A stretch of 64,000 bases of DNA, from assembly GCF_017571525.1 (NCBI RefSeq), contig NZ_JAGETY010000013.1:95498-159497 (forward strand). Reading direction: 5' to 3'. This document shows, piece by piece, positions 49,865 through 59,611 of this stretch. The position numbers were made by a program, and so were the translations under genes. The notes beneath the pieces are model-generated. The model was not told the origin of the DNA. It did no database searches and saw only the letters and a list, made by a program, of their open reading frames with translations. The stretch is from Hymenobacter sp. BT559 (GTDB lineage Bacteria; Bacteroidota; Bacteroidia; Cytophagales; Hymenobacteraceae). Within the stretch, counting starts at the first letter, position 1, and each line of letters opens with the position of its first letter.

Positions 49865-51406
49865 ATGACTGCACAAAGTACTCGCCTGCTACGGGCCTCG
49901 ATGGGGCTGGCGGGCCTGCTGGCGGCCGGGCCGCTGGCCGCCCAAACCAACCAGGCTGCCCGCCCGGCCTCGGCCCCGGCGGCCGCGCTGGCTAGCCCCG
50001 CTGCTGCGCCCACTGGCCCCTGGAGCCTGCAGCGCGCCGTCGATTATGCCCTGGAGCATAACCTTGGCGTGCGCCTCAATCAGCTCCAGGCCAGTAGCAA
50101 CGCGCAAGTGCTGCGTCAGAGCAAGGCCGCGCTGCTGCCCACTGCCAACCTGAATGGCACCCAGGCCTGGAACTTCGGTACGAGCGTAAACCCGCTCACG
50201 TATGAGTTTCAGAGCCAGACGGTTCGCTCGAACAACTTCTCGGCGGTGTCGCAGCTGGTGCTGTTCCAGGGCTTCACGCTGCGCAATACCATCAAGCGCA
50301 ACGACCTCGACTACCGGGCTAGCGTGCTGGATGTTGAGAAGGCCAAAAACGACCTGAGCCTGAACGTGGCCTCGCAGTTTTTGCAGCTGGTGCTGGCCCA
50401 GGAGCTGGTGCGCGCCAACCAAACGCGCGTGGCCAGCGACAACGCCCAGATTGAGCGCTCTAAGATTTTGCTCAAAGCCGGCAGTATTCCCGAAAGTACC
50501 CTGCTCGACAGCCAGAGCCAGCTCGCCACCGACGAGCTGAACGTGATAACGGCCCAAAACCAAGCCAACCTGGCCCAGCTAGCCCTGCTCCAGCTGCTCA
50601 ACATCGACCCGGCCACGGTGCGGGATTTTCAGATTGAGGTGCCCAACCTGCCTGACCCCGACCAGGAGGAAGCCTACGTTATCGACCTGAACCAGACCTA
50701 CCAAACGGCCGCCGGCACGCTGCCCGAAATCAAGGCGGCCGAGCTGCGCGTGGTGAGTGCCCGCCGCAGCATCGACCTGGCGCGTGGCAACTACTACCCG
50801 CGGCTAGCCCTCACGGGGTCGGTTTTCACGGGTTACTCGTCATCGTCGGTGTCGCGGGTGCTCACCGGCACCTCGGCTGGTACCAACTTCCCGCTCACCG
50901 TTATCGACCCCACCGGCGCCACCGTAAACACGGGCTACAACGTGATACTACCCGGCCAGCCTACCTACGATGTGCTGCCCGTTAAGTACTTCGACCAGCT
51001 GAACAACAACCTGGGTAAGTCGCTCCAGTTCGGCCTGTCGGTACCCATTCTCAACGGCTTGCAGGTGCGCACGGCCGTGCAGCGCGCCATCATAAATGAG
51101 CAGGCCCAGAGCGTGCGCGCCGAGCAGGCTCGCCTCACGCTGCGCCAGAGCATCGAGCAAGCCTACGCCGATGCCCGCGCCGCTCAGCTGCAATACGCCG
51201 CGGCCACGCGCCAGGTAGCGGCCCTAACGCTCACGCAGCGCAACTCGGAAATCCGCTTCAACAACGGCCTGCTCAACGGCACTGAGTTCAACATCGCCAA
51301 AAACAACCTCAACTACGCTGTTTCCAATCAGTTGCAGGCCAAGTACACCTTTATTTTCCGCCGCAAAGTGCTGGATTTTTACCAGGGCAAGCCGCTGGCG
51401 CTGTAA
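49865..51406 (+). CDS. TolC-family outer membrane efflux protein
   Basis: The 513-residue protein has a signal peptide ending near LAAQTNQ, then two outer membrane efflux repeats typical of TolC, with alternating long helices and short strands (LQRAVDYALEHNLGVRLNQLQ, SASTLLDSQSQLATDELNV-like helices, and RLALTGSVFTGYSSSSVS in the barrel part). TolC proteins form outer membrane channels for tripartite pumps. The adaptor gene follows 98 bp downstream. No permease gene (MacB, AcrB or similar) is next to the pair in the window, so the pump is incomplete here. Confidence 0.88.
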   Translation: MTAQSTRLLRASMGLAGLLAAGPLAAQTNQAARPASAPAAALASPAAAPTGPWSLQRAVDYALEHNLGVRLNQLQASSNAQVLRQSKAALLPTANLNGTQAWNFGTSVNPLTYEFQSQTVRSNNFSAVSQLVLFQGFTLRNTIKRNDLDYRASVLDVEKAKNDLSLNVASQFLQLVLAQELVRANQTRVASDNAQIERSKILLKAGSIPESTLLDSQSQLATDELNVITAQNQANLAQLALLQLLNIDPATVRDFQIEVPNLPDPDQEEAYVIDLNQTYQTAAGTLPEIKAAELRVVSARRSIDLARGNYYPRLALTGSVFTGYSSSSVSRVLTGTSAGTNFPLTVIDPTGATVNTGYNVILPGQPTYDVLPVKYFDQLNNNLGKSLQFGLSVPILNGLQVRTAVQRAIINEQAQSVRAEQARLTLRQSIEQAYADARAAQLQYAAATRQVAALTLTQRNSEIRFNNGLLNGTEFNIAKNNLNYAVSNQLQAKYTFIFRRKVLDFYQGKPLAL

Positions 51407-51504
51407 TGTTGGGCTGTTGGCTACTAGCTACTGGCTGGTAGCACATGTGCAACTAGGAAATAATCAATTAAAGAGCTACTAGCTAGCAGCTAACAGCTGA
51501 AAAA

Positions 51505-52914
51505 ATGAAGAACAACCGTTTACTTATTATTCTGGCAGTTGCTGTGGTGGTGCTCATCGGTGGCTACGCCCTCGCCAAAAAGAAAGGCTGGGTAGGCAAG
51601 CCCACCGGCACCGAAATCACGGCCGCTACGGCGGGCCCGGCTACCATTGTGGAGAAGGTGAGCGCCTCGGGCAAGGTGCAGCCCGAGACGGAAGTGAAAA
51701 TCTCGCCCGACGTATCGGGCGAAATCATTGAACTCTATGTGCAGGAGGGCGATTCGGTAAAGAAAGGCCAACTGCTGCTGCGCATTCGGCCCGATAACTA
51801 CCTGGCCATGGTGAGCCAGCAAAGCGCTGCTGTGGGTACCCAGCGCGCCAACGTGGGCCAGGCCCAGGCCCAGCTGGAGCAGCAAACGGCCAATGCCAAG
51901 CAAACCGAGCTAACCTACCGCCGTCAGGCTTCCCTGTACAAGCAAAAGGTGATTTCGCAGGCCGACTACGAAGCTGCCCAGGCCGCCTACAATGCCTCGC
52001 AGGAGCAGCTTAAAGCCATTCGGGCCCAGATAACGGCCGCCCAAAGCACTGTGCGCTCGGCCCAGGCCGGCTTGCAGGAAGCTCAGAAAAACCTCAACAA
52101 AACCACCATCTACGCGCCGGTAAGTGGCACGGTGAGTAAGCTCAACGTGAAGAAGGGCGAGCGCGTGGTGGGCACCAGCCAGATGGCCGGCACCGAGATT
52201 ATGCGTATTGCCAACCTTAACAATATGGAGGTGCGGGTGAGCGTGAACGAGAACGACATCATCCGGGTAACGCTCGGCGACTCGGCCGACGTGGAGGTTG
52301 ACTCTTACACCACGCAGAATGAGAAATTTAAGGGCATCGTAACGGCCATCGCCAACACCGCTAAAGACGCTCTCACGGCCGAAGCCATAACCGAGTTTGA
52401 AGTGCGCGTGCGGCTGCTACCGGAGAGCTACAAGCACCTCATCAAAACCAACGCCAGCGGCCACAGCACGGTACCCTTCCGGCCGGGCATGACGGCCTCC
52501 GTCGACATTATTGCCGACCGCAAGGCGGGCGTGCTGAGCGTGCCCCTAGCGGCCGTGACGACGCGCTCCGACTCGGCCGCTACGAAGAAGGATGTCGCTA
52601 GTGGCCGGAGTGGCCCCGGCGGCCGGGCCACCGGCTCGGCCCAGGTGGTTGATGACAGCAAGCCCGCGCCCAAGGCTGCTATTCAAGAGGTAGTGTTCGT
52701 GGTGAAGAACGGCAAAGCGGTGCTGACGCCCGTTAAAACCGGCATTAGTGATTTTCAGAATATTGAAATTGTGAGCGGCATCACGGCGGGCACGCAGGTG
52801 GCGAGTGGCCCCTTCCGCGCCGTGTCGAAAACGCTGAAAGATGGGGCCTATGTGGTCGTGAAAGACGCCGCTAGCCTCAGTAAAGAGGCGTTGGCTGACA
52901 ACGGCAGCAAATAA
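51505..52914 (+). CDS. Periplasmic adaptor (MacA/HlyD-type) of an efflux pump
   Basis: The 469-residue protein has an N-terminal membrane helix (LLIILAVAVVVLIGGYALA), the adaptor barrel-sandwich start (TIVEKVSASGKVQPETEVKI), long coiled-coil helices (about 115-195), and a C-terminal membrane-proximal part (KPGM-type FRPGMTASVDIIADRK). Such adaptors link an inner-membrane ABC or RND permease with TolC. The paired TolC gene is upstream. The last 110 residues are longer than usual and low-complexity in part. Confidence 0.87.
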   Translation: MKNNRLLIILAVAVVVLIGGYALAKKKGWVGKPTGTEITAATAGPATIVEKVSASGKVQPETEVKISPDVSGEIIELYVQEGDSVKKGQLLLRIRPDNYLAMVSQQSAAVGTQRANVGQAQAQLEQQTANAKQTELTYRRQASLYKQKVISQADYEAAQAAYNASQEQLKAIRAQITAAQSTVRSAQAGLQEAQKNLNKTTIYAPVSGTVSKLNVKKGERVVGTSQMAGTEIMRIANLNNMEVRVSVNENDIIRVTLGDSADVEVDSYTTQNEKFKGIVTAIANTAKDALTAEAITEFEVRVRLLPESYKHLIKTNASGHSTVPFRPGMTASVDIIADRKAGVLSVPLAAVTTRSDSAATKKDVASGRSGPGGRATGSAQVVDDSKPAPKAAIQEVVFVVKNGKAVLTPVKTGISDFQNIEIVSGITAGTQVASGPFRAVSKTLKDGAYVVVKDAASLSKEALADNGSK

Positions 52915-52969
52915 AAGCAGCTGCTGCACAACCTCCCGCTCAGCATGACGTTCTTTTTTGCAATTATCA

Positions 52970-53803
52970 ATGGTAGCTCAGATACGAAATTTCTTGCTAG
53001 CCCTCAGTTTGTTGGCCAGTACGGCTCGGGCCCAAACTGTGCCCGCCAGCCCAGCTGATACCACGCTGCACAAGTTCCAAACGCCGCTTGGCGCAGCGCG
53101 TCAGCCCTGGTACCGGGGCAAGCTGGTGCGGGCCAGCATCGTGCCGGCGCTGCTCATTGGCTACGGGGTGAGTGTATATGACGACCACGGATTTTACTCC
53201 TCGCGGCGGGCGCAGGCCGACTTGCAGCGCAATTTTCCCACCTTCAGCAGCCACCTCGACGACTACGGCCAGTATGCGCCCTACCTCGAGCTGGGGGCCG
53301 TGCTGGCCTTCGGCGTAGATGGTCGCAACGACCGCGTAAACCTGGCGCTCATCGTGGCCAAGTCAGAGCTGCTGATGCTGGGCCTGGTCGAAATAACGAA
53401 GCGGGCCACCCACCACCTGCGACCCGATGGCTCCGACTACCGCTCATTTCCGTCGGGCCACACCTCACAGGCGTTTTTGGCTGCCAGCATCGTGCACACC
53501 GAGCTGCGCGATAAAAGCCAGTGGTATGGCGTGGGCGCCTACGCGGTGGCTACCACCGTGGGCGCCTTCCGCATGCTCAACAACAAGCACTGGGAGTCGG
53601 ACGTGTTGGCGGGCGCTGGCTACGGCATTCTCTCGGCCCACCTGGCTTACCTCAGCCACCGCCACCGCTGGGGCCGCCACCCCGCCGACCGCCCCGGCGT
53701 GGGGCTAGCCCTACCTAAGCCCACTAAAGGCGAATGGCAGCTGAGCCCCACCATGCTGCCCGGCGGTGGGCTAGGGGTATGCGCAAGCTGGCAGGCGAAG
53801 TAG
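52970..53803 (+). CDS. PAP2-family phosphatase
   Basis: The 277-residue protein has a signal peptide or membrane start (FLLALSLLASTARAQ) and the three PAP2 signature motifs: KRATHHLRP, FPSGHTSQAF and RMLNNKHWESDVLAG with the catalytic His. PAP2 enzymes remove phosphate from lipid or nucleotide substrates, often undecaprenyl pyrophosphate or phosphatidate, at the membrane. I chose ATG 52970 over an upstream TTG. The stop is 27 bp from a convergent gene. Confidence 0.88.
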   Translation: MVAQIRNFLLALSLLASTARAQTVPASPADTTLHKFQTPLGAARQPWYRGKLVRASIVPALLIGYGVSVYDDHGFYSSRRAQADLQRNFPTFSSHLDDYGQYAPYLELGAVLAFGVDGRNDRVNLALIVAKSELLMLGLVEITKRATHHLRPDGSDYRSFPSGHTSQAFLAASIVHTELRDKSQWYGVGAYAVATTVGAFRMLNNKHWESDVLAGAGYGILSAHLAYLSHRHRWGRHPADRPGVGLALPKPTKGEWQLSPTMLPGGGLGVCASWQAK

Positions 53804-53830
53804 CGCGAGGCTTCTGCTTTCGCCCTACGC

Positions 53831-55309
53831 TCAGCCGAATACTTTCACTTGCTCCCCCTTGCGCTTGGTGCGCACGTGGTTGCGAATAATCTGCTGCACG
53901 TCTTTGTTATCGGCGTAGGGCTGTACGGCGTCGCGGAAGTCGCGCAGCTTGCGCGCCGAGAACGTCCCATCGACGTAGCCAAAGCCTACGTAGCGCCCAT
54001 TCTCAATCACGACTAGGGACTTTTCATCGGCTTGCCGGCCGGGGCCTATTACCACAAACGACTCGTGCTCGTAGGTGATGCTGTCGATGGCCTCGTCTAC
54101 GCGCTGGTTGTAGCTCTCGGGCGGCTCCTGGCCCACGCAGGCGCCTTGGCAGCGGTGCACCTGATAATCGAAGCACGCACCCTGGGTTTTGTAGAGGCCG
54201 CAGAGCTTCTGACACAGGTTGTATTTCGCAACCTTATGGTACAGAAAGCCTTGCGCCTTATACTGGTTGCCTAGCGCGATGATAGGAATCTCGGAATTGC
54301 GGGCATCGGCGCGGCCGTAGTACAGGCACTTGTAGCCGTTTTCATCGGTCTTGAGGTAAATGCCGGCCGGAAACACCGAGCGCCGCTGCGCCCGGTTGTA
54401 GGCCGGCTTAAGCAGCTTGATGAGGTGCGACTCGTAGAGCAGCGCCACCAGCTCCGAACCGGTCAGCTCCCAGGTAATATCGGCAATAGAGTTTTTGAAA
54501 TCCAGACTCTTGCGCGATTTCACATCTACCGCGAAGTGCTGCTGAATGCGCTTGTAGATGTTAATGCTTTTGCCCACGTAGATGACCTCGCCCGCTTCGT
54601 TGTGGAAGTAATACACCCCCGTTTCCTGAGGCAGCGAAGCCACTTTTTCGGGCGTGATAAGCGGCGGCAGCAGCGCGGTTTTAATGGCCTGGGCCATGGC
54701 CGCCACACGGCGCGGGCTGGGCTTCTTCTCGGCCGTGGCGCTGCGGCCGGCGGGCGCCAGGGCATCTACCCGGGCCAGGGCGTCGGCGGCGCTGGCTTCC
54801 TGGGCATCGCTAGCCTGGGTTATTTTCAGCAGGCGGTCGAAGAGGATGGCCGTGGCTTCGGCGTCGCCGGCGGCGCGGTGCCGGCCTTCCAGCGGGATGC
54901 CGATATTCTGGCACAGCTTGCCCAAGCTGTAGCTAGGCTGCCCCGGAATCAGCGAGCGCGAAAGGCGCACGGTGCACAGCGTTTTGCGCGAGTAGTTATA
55001 GCCCAGGTCCGCGAATTCCTTTTTCAAAAAGGAATAGTCAAATCGCACATTGTGGGCCACAAACACGCAGCCTTCGGTCATTTCGACCACCTTGCGGGCT
55101 ACCTCGTGAAAGCGCGGTGCATCGGCCACCATGTCGTTGGTGATGCCTGTGAGCTGGGTGATAAACGGCGGAATGGCGCGGCCGGGGTTTACTAGCGTCG
55201 TATAAGAGTCAACCACCCGCTGGCCGTCGTGCACGAAAATGGCGAGCTCCGTGATGCGGTCGTTGGCCGGCTGGCCGCCGGTGGTTTCAAGGTCAATGAT
55301 GGCGTACAA
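53831..55309 (-). CDS. DEDDh exonuclease fused to a UvrC-like GIY-YIG nuclease
   Basis: The 492-residue protein has a DnaQ-type 3'-5' exonuclease domain (D6-x-E8 in AIIDLETTGG; HNVRFDYSFL; HRAAGDAEATA) and a GIY-YIG domain from about residue 215 (ETGVYYFHNEAGEVIYVGKS). A Cys-rich UvrC/Cho-like region near 385-415 follows (NLCQKLCGLYKTQGACFDY). A role in DNA repair is likely. I chose a TTG start at 55309 (LYAIIDLETTGG) because a TAACTTTG element (55342-55349) would start transcription after the alternative GTG at 55375, which also abuts a terminator hairpin. The start is therefore uncertain by 22 codons. Confidence 0.85.
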   Translation of the reverse strand: MYAIIDLETTGGQPANDRITELAIFVHDGQRVVDSYTTLVNPGRAIPPFITQLTGITNDMVADAPRFHEVARKVVEMTEGCVFVAHNVRFDYSFLKKEFADLGYNYSRKTLCTVRLSRSLIPGQPSYSLGKLCQNIGIPLEGRHRAAGDAEATAILFDRLLKITQASDAQEASAADALARVDALAPAGRSATAEKKPSPRRVAAMAQAIKTALLPPLITPEKVASLPQETGVYYFHNEAGEVIYVGKSINIYKRIQQHFAVDVKSRKSLDFKNSIADITWELTGSELVALLYESHLIKLLKPAYNRAQRRSVFPAGIYLKTDENGYKCLYYGRADARNSEIPIIALGNQYKAQGFLYHKVAKYNLCQKLCGLYKTQGACFDYQVHRCQGACVGQEPPESYNQRVDEAIDSITYEHESFVVIGPGRQADEKSLVVIENGRYVGFGYVDGTFSARKLRDFRDAVQPYADNKDVQQIIRNHVRTKRKGEQVKVFG

Positions 55310-55341
55310 AGGCGCTAGAATAGGAGGACGAGCAATGCTAA

Positions 55342-55349
55342 CAAAGTTA
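55342..55349 (-). promoter_or_regulatory. Bacteroidota -7 element for the exonuclease/GIY-YIG gene
   Basis: TAACTTTG on the minus strand matches TAnnTTTG. The nearest upstream TTG is too far (27 bases), so this is partial support only. Confidence 0.4.
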
Positions 55350-55377
55350 GGGTGGAGGTTAGTTGCCGCTAGCACGC

Positions 55378-55410
55378 AAAAAGGCCCGCCAGACGATTCT
55401 GGCGGGCCTT
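55378..55410 (-). terminator. Terminator after the DUF2383 gene
   Basis: A perfect 12-bp stem (55381-55392 with 55399-55410), 6-base loop, and a run of T after it on the minus strand. Confidence 0.85.
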
Positions 55411-55433
55411 CCTTGCTAGTAAGGGGCTAGCAA

Positions 55434-55895
55434 TTACTTGTTCTTGTTCATTGCCAGCCAGTTTTTGGCTTGCAAAATGGCATCGTGCTGCTGCTGGAAT
55501 ACGGTTTTGGCACCGGCCGGCACGTCGTTCGATGACAGCACCGTTTCATAAGCTTTCAAAGCCGTAGCCTCGCCGGTTTCGGCGGCTTCGAGCACGGCCG
55601 AGTCGCTTTGGCCCGTAATGGCCGACTTGATGTCAATCCAGCCACGGTGCACAGCGGCGGCGGCGTGGGTTGCTACGCTTTCGAGGGTGTTTTCTTCTTT
55701 CGCATTAATGCCGTACTGACGGGCATAGCCTTCGAGGTCCGATACAAAGTGAGCGCGCTGCTGCGAAAACTCGCTCAGCTTGGCTTTCAGGTCGGCGCTT
55801 TTTACTTCTTCGGCAGCTTCCTGGTAGCCTTTTACCGAGGTGCGGTTTAGGTTCAGGATGTCGGTGAGGGCGCGGGAGATGGTTTCGTTAGCCAT
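55434..55895 (-). CDS. DUF2383 (PA2169-type) four-helix-bundle protein
   Basis: The 153-residue protein is all-helical, in the ferritin-like DUF2383 family (ISRALTDILNLNRTSVKGYQEAAEEV, LSEFSQQRAHFVSDLEGYA, LEAAETGEATALKAYETVLSS). The function of the family is unknown; stress association is suggested in other species. It lies between the exonuclease gene and the AI-2E-type gene on the same strand, with a terminator after it. Confidence 0.85.
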   Translation of the reverse strand: MANETISRALTDILNLNRTSVKGYQEAAEEVKSADLKAKLSEFSQQRAHFVSDLEGYARQYGINAKEENTLESVATHAAAAVHRGWIDIKSAITGQSDSAVLEAAETGEATALKAYETVLSSNDVPAGAKTVFQQQHDAILQAKNWLAMNKNK

Positions 55896-56005
55896 GGTTA
55901 GTATGGGTAGCTGGTTGTGTGGAAAAGGAAGCTGCTGCTCAACTAGCAGCAGGTGTTGGGTCTATACGGGCAATAGCCAAGCTAGGGTTCGTATAAGATT
56001 TGGGG

Positions 56006-57250
56006 CTAGCGGGTGCCCGGGATGGGCGGCAGGTGCGGCTCGGGGGCCACCGGCGGGCGCTTGCCGCGCAGCTGGTCCCAGAGCCGAGCCATAAAACCGC
56101 GGTCGTCGCTAGGGTCTTTTTTGGTGGCTTCGCCATCGCCCACGTCGCCGAGCAGAAAGCCCCAGGCCTCGGTGCCCTTGTTGGCATCGAGCACTACTTT
56201 AATGACGGCCGACAGCGGCACGCTCAAAATCATGCCCGGCGTGCCCCACAGCTGCGCTCCCAGAATAAGGGCGATGATGGCCGTGAGCGGGTTCAGGCTC
56301 ACTTTGGAAGCCGTGATGAGGGGCGCCAGGATATTGTCGGAAATAACCTGCACGAACATAAATACGCCAATCACCCCCAGCCCGTGCGCCACTGAGCCGG
56401 TCTCCACAAACGTGATAAGTGCCGGAATGATGGAGCCCACCGTGATGCCGATATAAGGAATGACGGCAAGCACCGAAGCAAAAACGGCAAAGAATAGCGC
56501 ATACTTAACGCCCAGCAGTAGCAGTCCAACGGCGTTCATGACGGATACCACGGCAATAACCGTCAGCAAGCCAATCATGTAGCCCTGTACCACGCTCTGG
56601 ATGTTATCTACGGTATGGAGCACCGTCGTGCGCTTGTCGGGCTCCACAAACCGAAACATAAACTGCCGCAGGTGGTCGCGGTAATACAGAAAGCAGAAGA
56701 TGTAGATGGGCACCAGCGTCACGACGCTAAGCACCCCTAGCGTCGTGCTTAGCGTCGAGGTTACGTATTTGCTACCCTGCTTTTGCAACGTATCGAGCGT
56801 ATTATCAATGACTTGCTCGTGGTTCATGGGCTTAAAGTGAAACTTCAAGGCCAGTTGCTGCTGCGTTTGGTCAAAAAGCACCCCTAGCTTTTCCTGGATG
56901 AGCGGCAGCTCGCTGCGCAAGTCCACTATCTGCATACCAAAAAAACCGAAGAGTAATCCTAGTCCGATGATAACCAGTAAGATGGACGTGGCAATAGCCA
57001 GCATTCGGGGCCACTTCCAGGCTTCGAGGCGGGTCACGAGCGGCATAAGCAGCAAGGAGAGCAGCACGGCGTAGATGAGGGGCAAAAAGAGGTCGTGGAG
57101 CTTGTGCAGCACAAACACCAGCAGCGAGAAGCCAATCAGCAGAAACGTGTAGTGCACCACCGGCGACTGCTTGACCTGCGCCGGCGTGTGGTTGAGGGTA
57201 GGCGACGGCACATTGCGCGGCGCATTAAACTGATTAGCAGGAGGTAACAT
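56006..57250 (-). CDS. AI-2E-family transporter
   Basis: The 414-residue protein has about eight membrane helices of the AI-2E/PerM family (HYTFLLIGFSLLVFVLHKL, LIYAVLLSLLLMPLV, TSILLVIIGLGLLFGFFGMQ, LSVVTLVPIYIFCFLYY). The conserved C-terminal part is VISDNILAPLITASKVSLNPL, followed by GAQLWGTPGMILSVPLSAVIKV. Family members transport autoinducer-2 or act as ion or solute exporters; the substrate is not readable. The C-terminal 50 residues are Pro/Asp-rich and cytoplasmic. Confidence 0.9.
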   Translation of the reverse strand: MLPPANQFNAPRNVPSPTLNHTPAQVKQSPVVHYTFLLIGFSLLVFVLHKLHDLFLPLIYAVLLSLLLMPLVTRLEAWKWPRMLAIATSILLVIIGLGLLFGFFGMQIVDLRSELPLIQEKLGVLFDQTQQQLALKFHFKPMNHEQVIDNTLDTLQKQGSKYVTSTLSTTLGVLSVVTLVPIYIFCFLYYRDHLRQFMFRFVEPDKRTTVLHTVDNIQSVVQGYMIGLLTVIAVVSVMNAVGLLLLGVKYALFFAVFASVLAVIPYIGITVGSIIPALITFVETGSVAHGLGVIGVFMFVQVISDNILAPLITASKVSLNPLTAIIALILGAQLWGTPGMILSVPLSAVIKVVLDANKGTEAWGFLLGDVGDGEATKKDPSDDRGFMARLWDQLRGKRPPVAPEPHLPPIPGTR

Positions 57251-57476
57251 TAGGAGAATAAACGGAGGTGCTGATTGGGGTGCGAAAGGTTGGCCCGCTT
57301 ACGCAAATTGGCTGGGCGCGTTGAAGCCTGAATGGAGTCGAACTGTGAGCCGTCAGGCAGTGTTAGCTAACTAAATTGGCTGAAAAAACTAAATTTTCTG
57401 GCTGGCGCTATGCTGGCTGACCGCGTTTTCTGGCGTTATTTTACCCAGCCATTGTGCCTTCTACGGATTATTACTC

Positions 57477-59390
<1,914 letters not shown>

Positions 59391-59409
59391 GGTTAGCAAC
59401 GTATGTGAG

Positions 59410-59440
59410 GCCCTCGCTTGAGTAGGCAAGCGAGGGCTTT
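59410..59440 (+). terminator. Hairpin terminator after parE
   Basis: A perfect 10-bp stem (59410-59419 with 59428-59437), loop of 8, followed by a short T run. A downstream -7 element suggests that parC has its own promoter. Confidence 0.65.
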
Positions 59441-59572
59441 ATGCGTAGTAGTGCTCAGGTTTTATTTGCTACTCAAGTTAGTAGATGGGGTTTGGAGTGT
59501 GACTAATATTGTTGGGAACTTTGCGCCCCCAGCCTGCCTTTTTTATTTGGTGCTTGGCGCCAATTTTTACGG

Positions 59573-59580
59573 TACTTTTG
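59573..59580 (+). promoter_or_regulatory. Bacteroidota -7 element for parC
   Basis: TACTTTTG matches TAnnTTTG, 31 bases before the GTG start of parC. TTG triplets lie 16 and 23 bases upstream, neither at the ideal distance. Confidence 0.4.
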
Positions 59581-59611
59581 ACGGCAGCTTGCCGATTTTA
59601 CGTTTTCTCCA

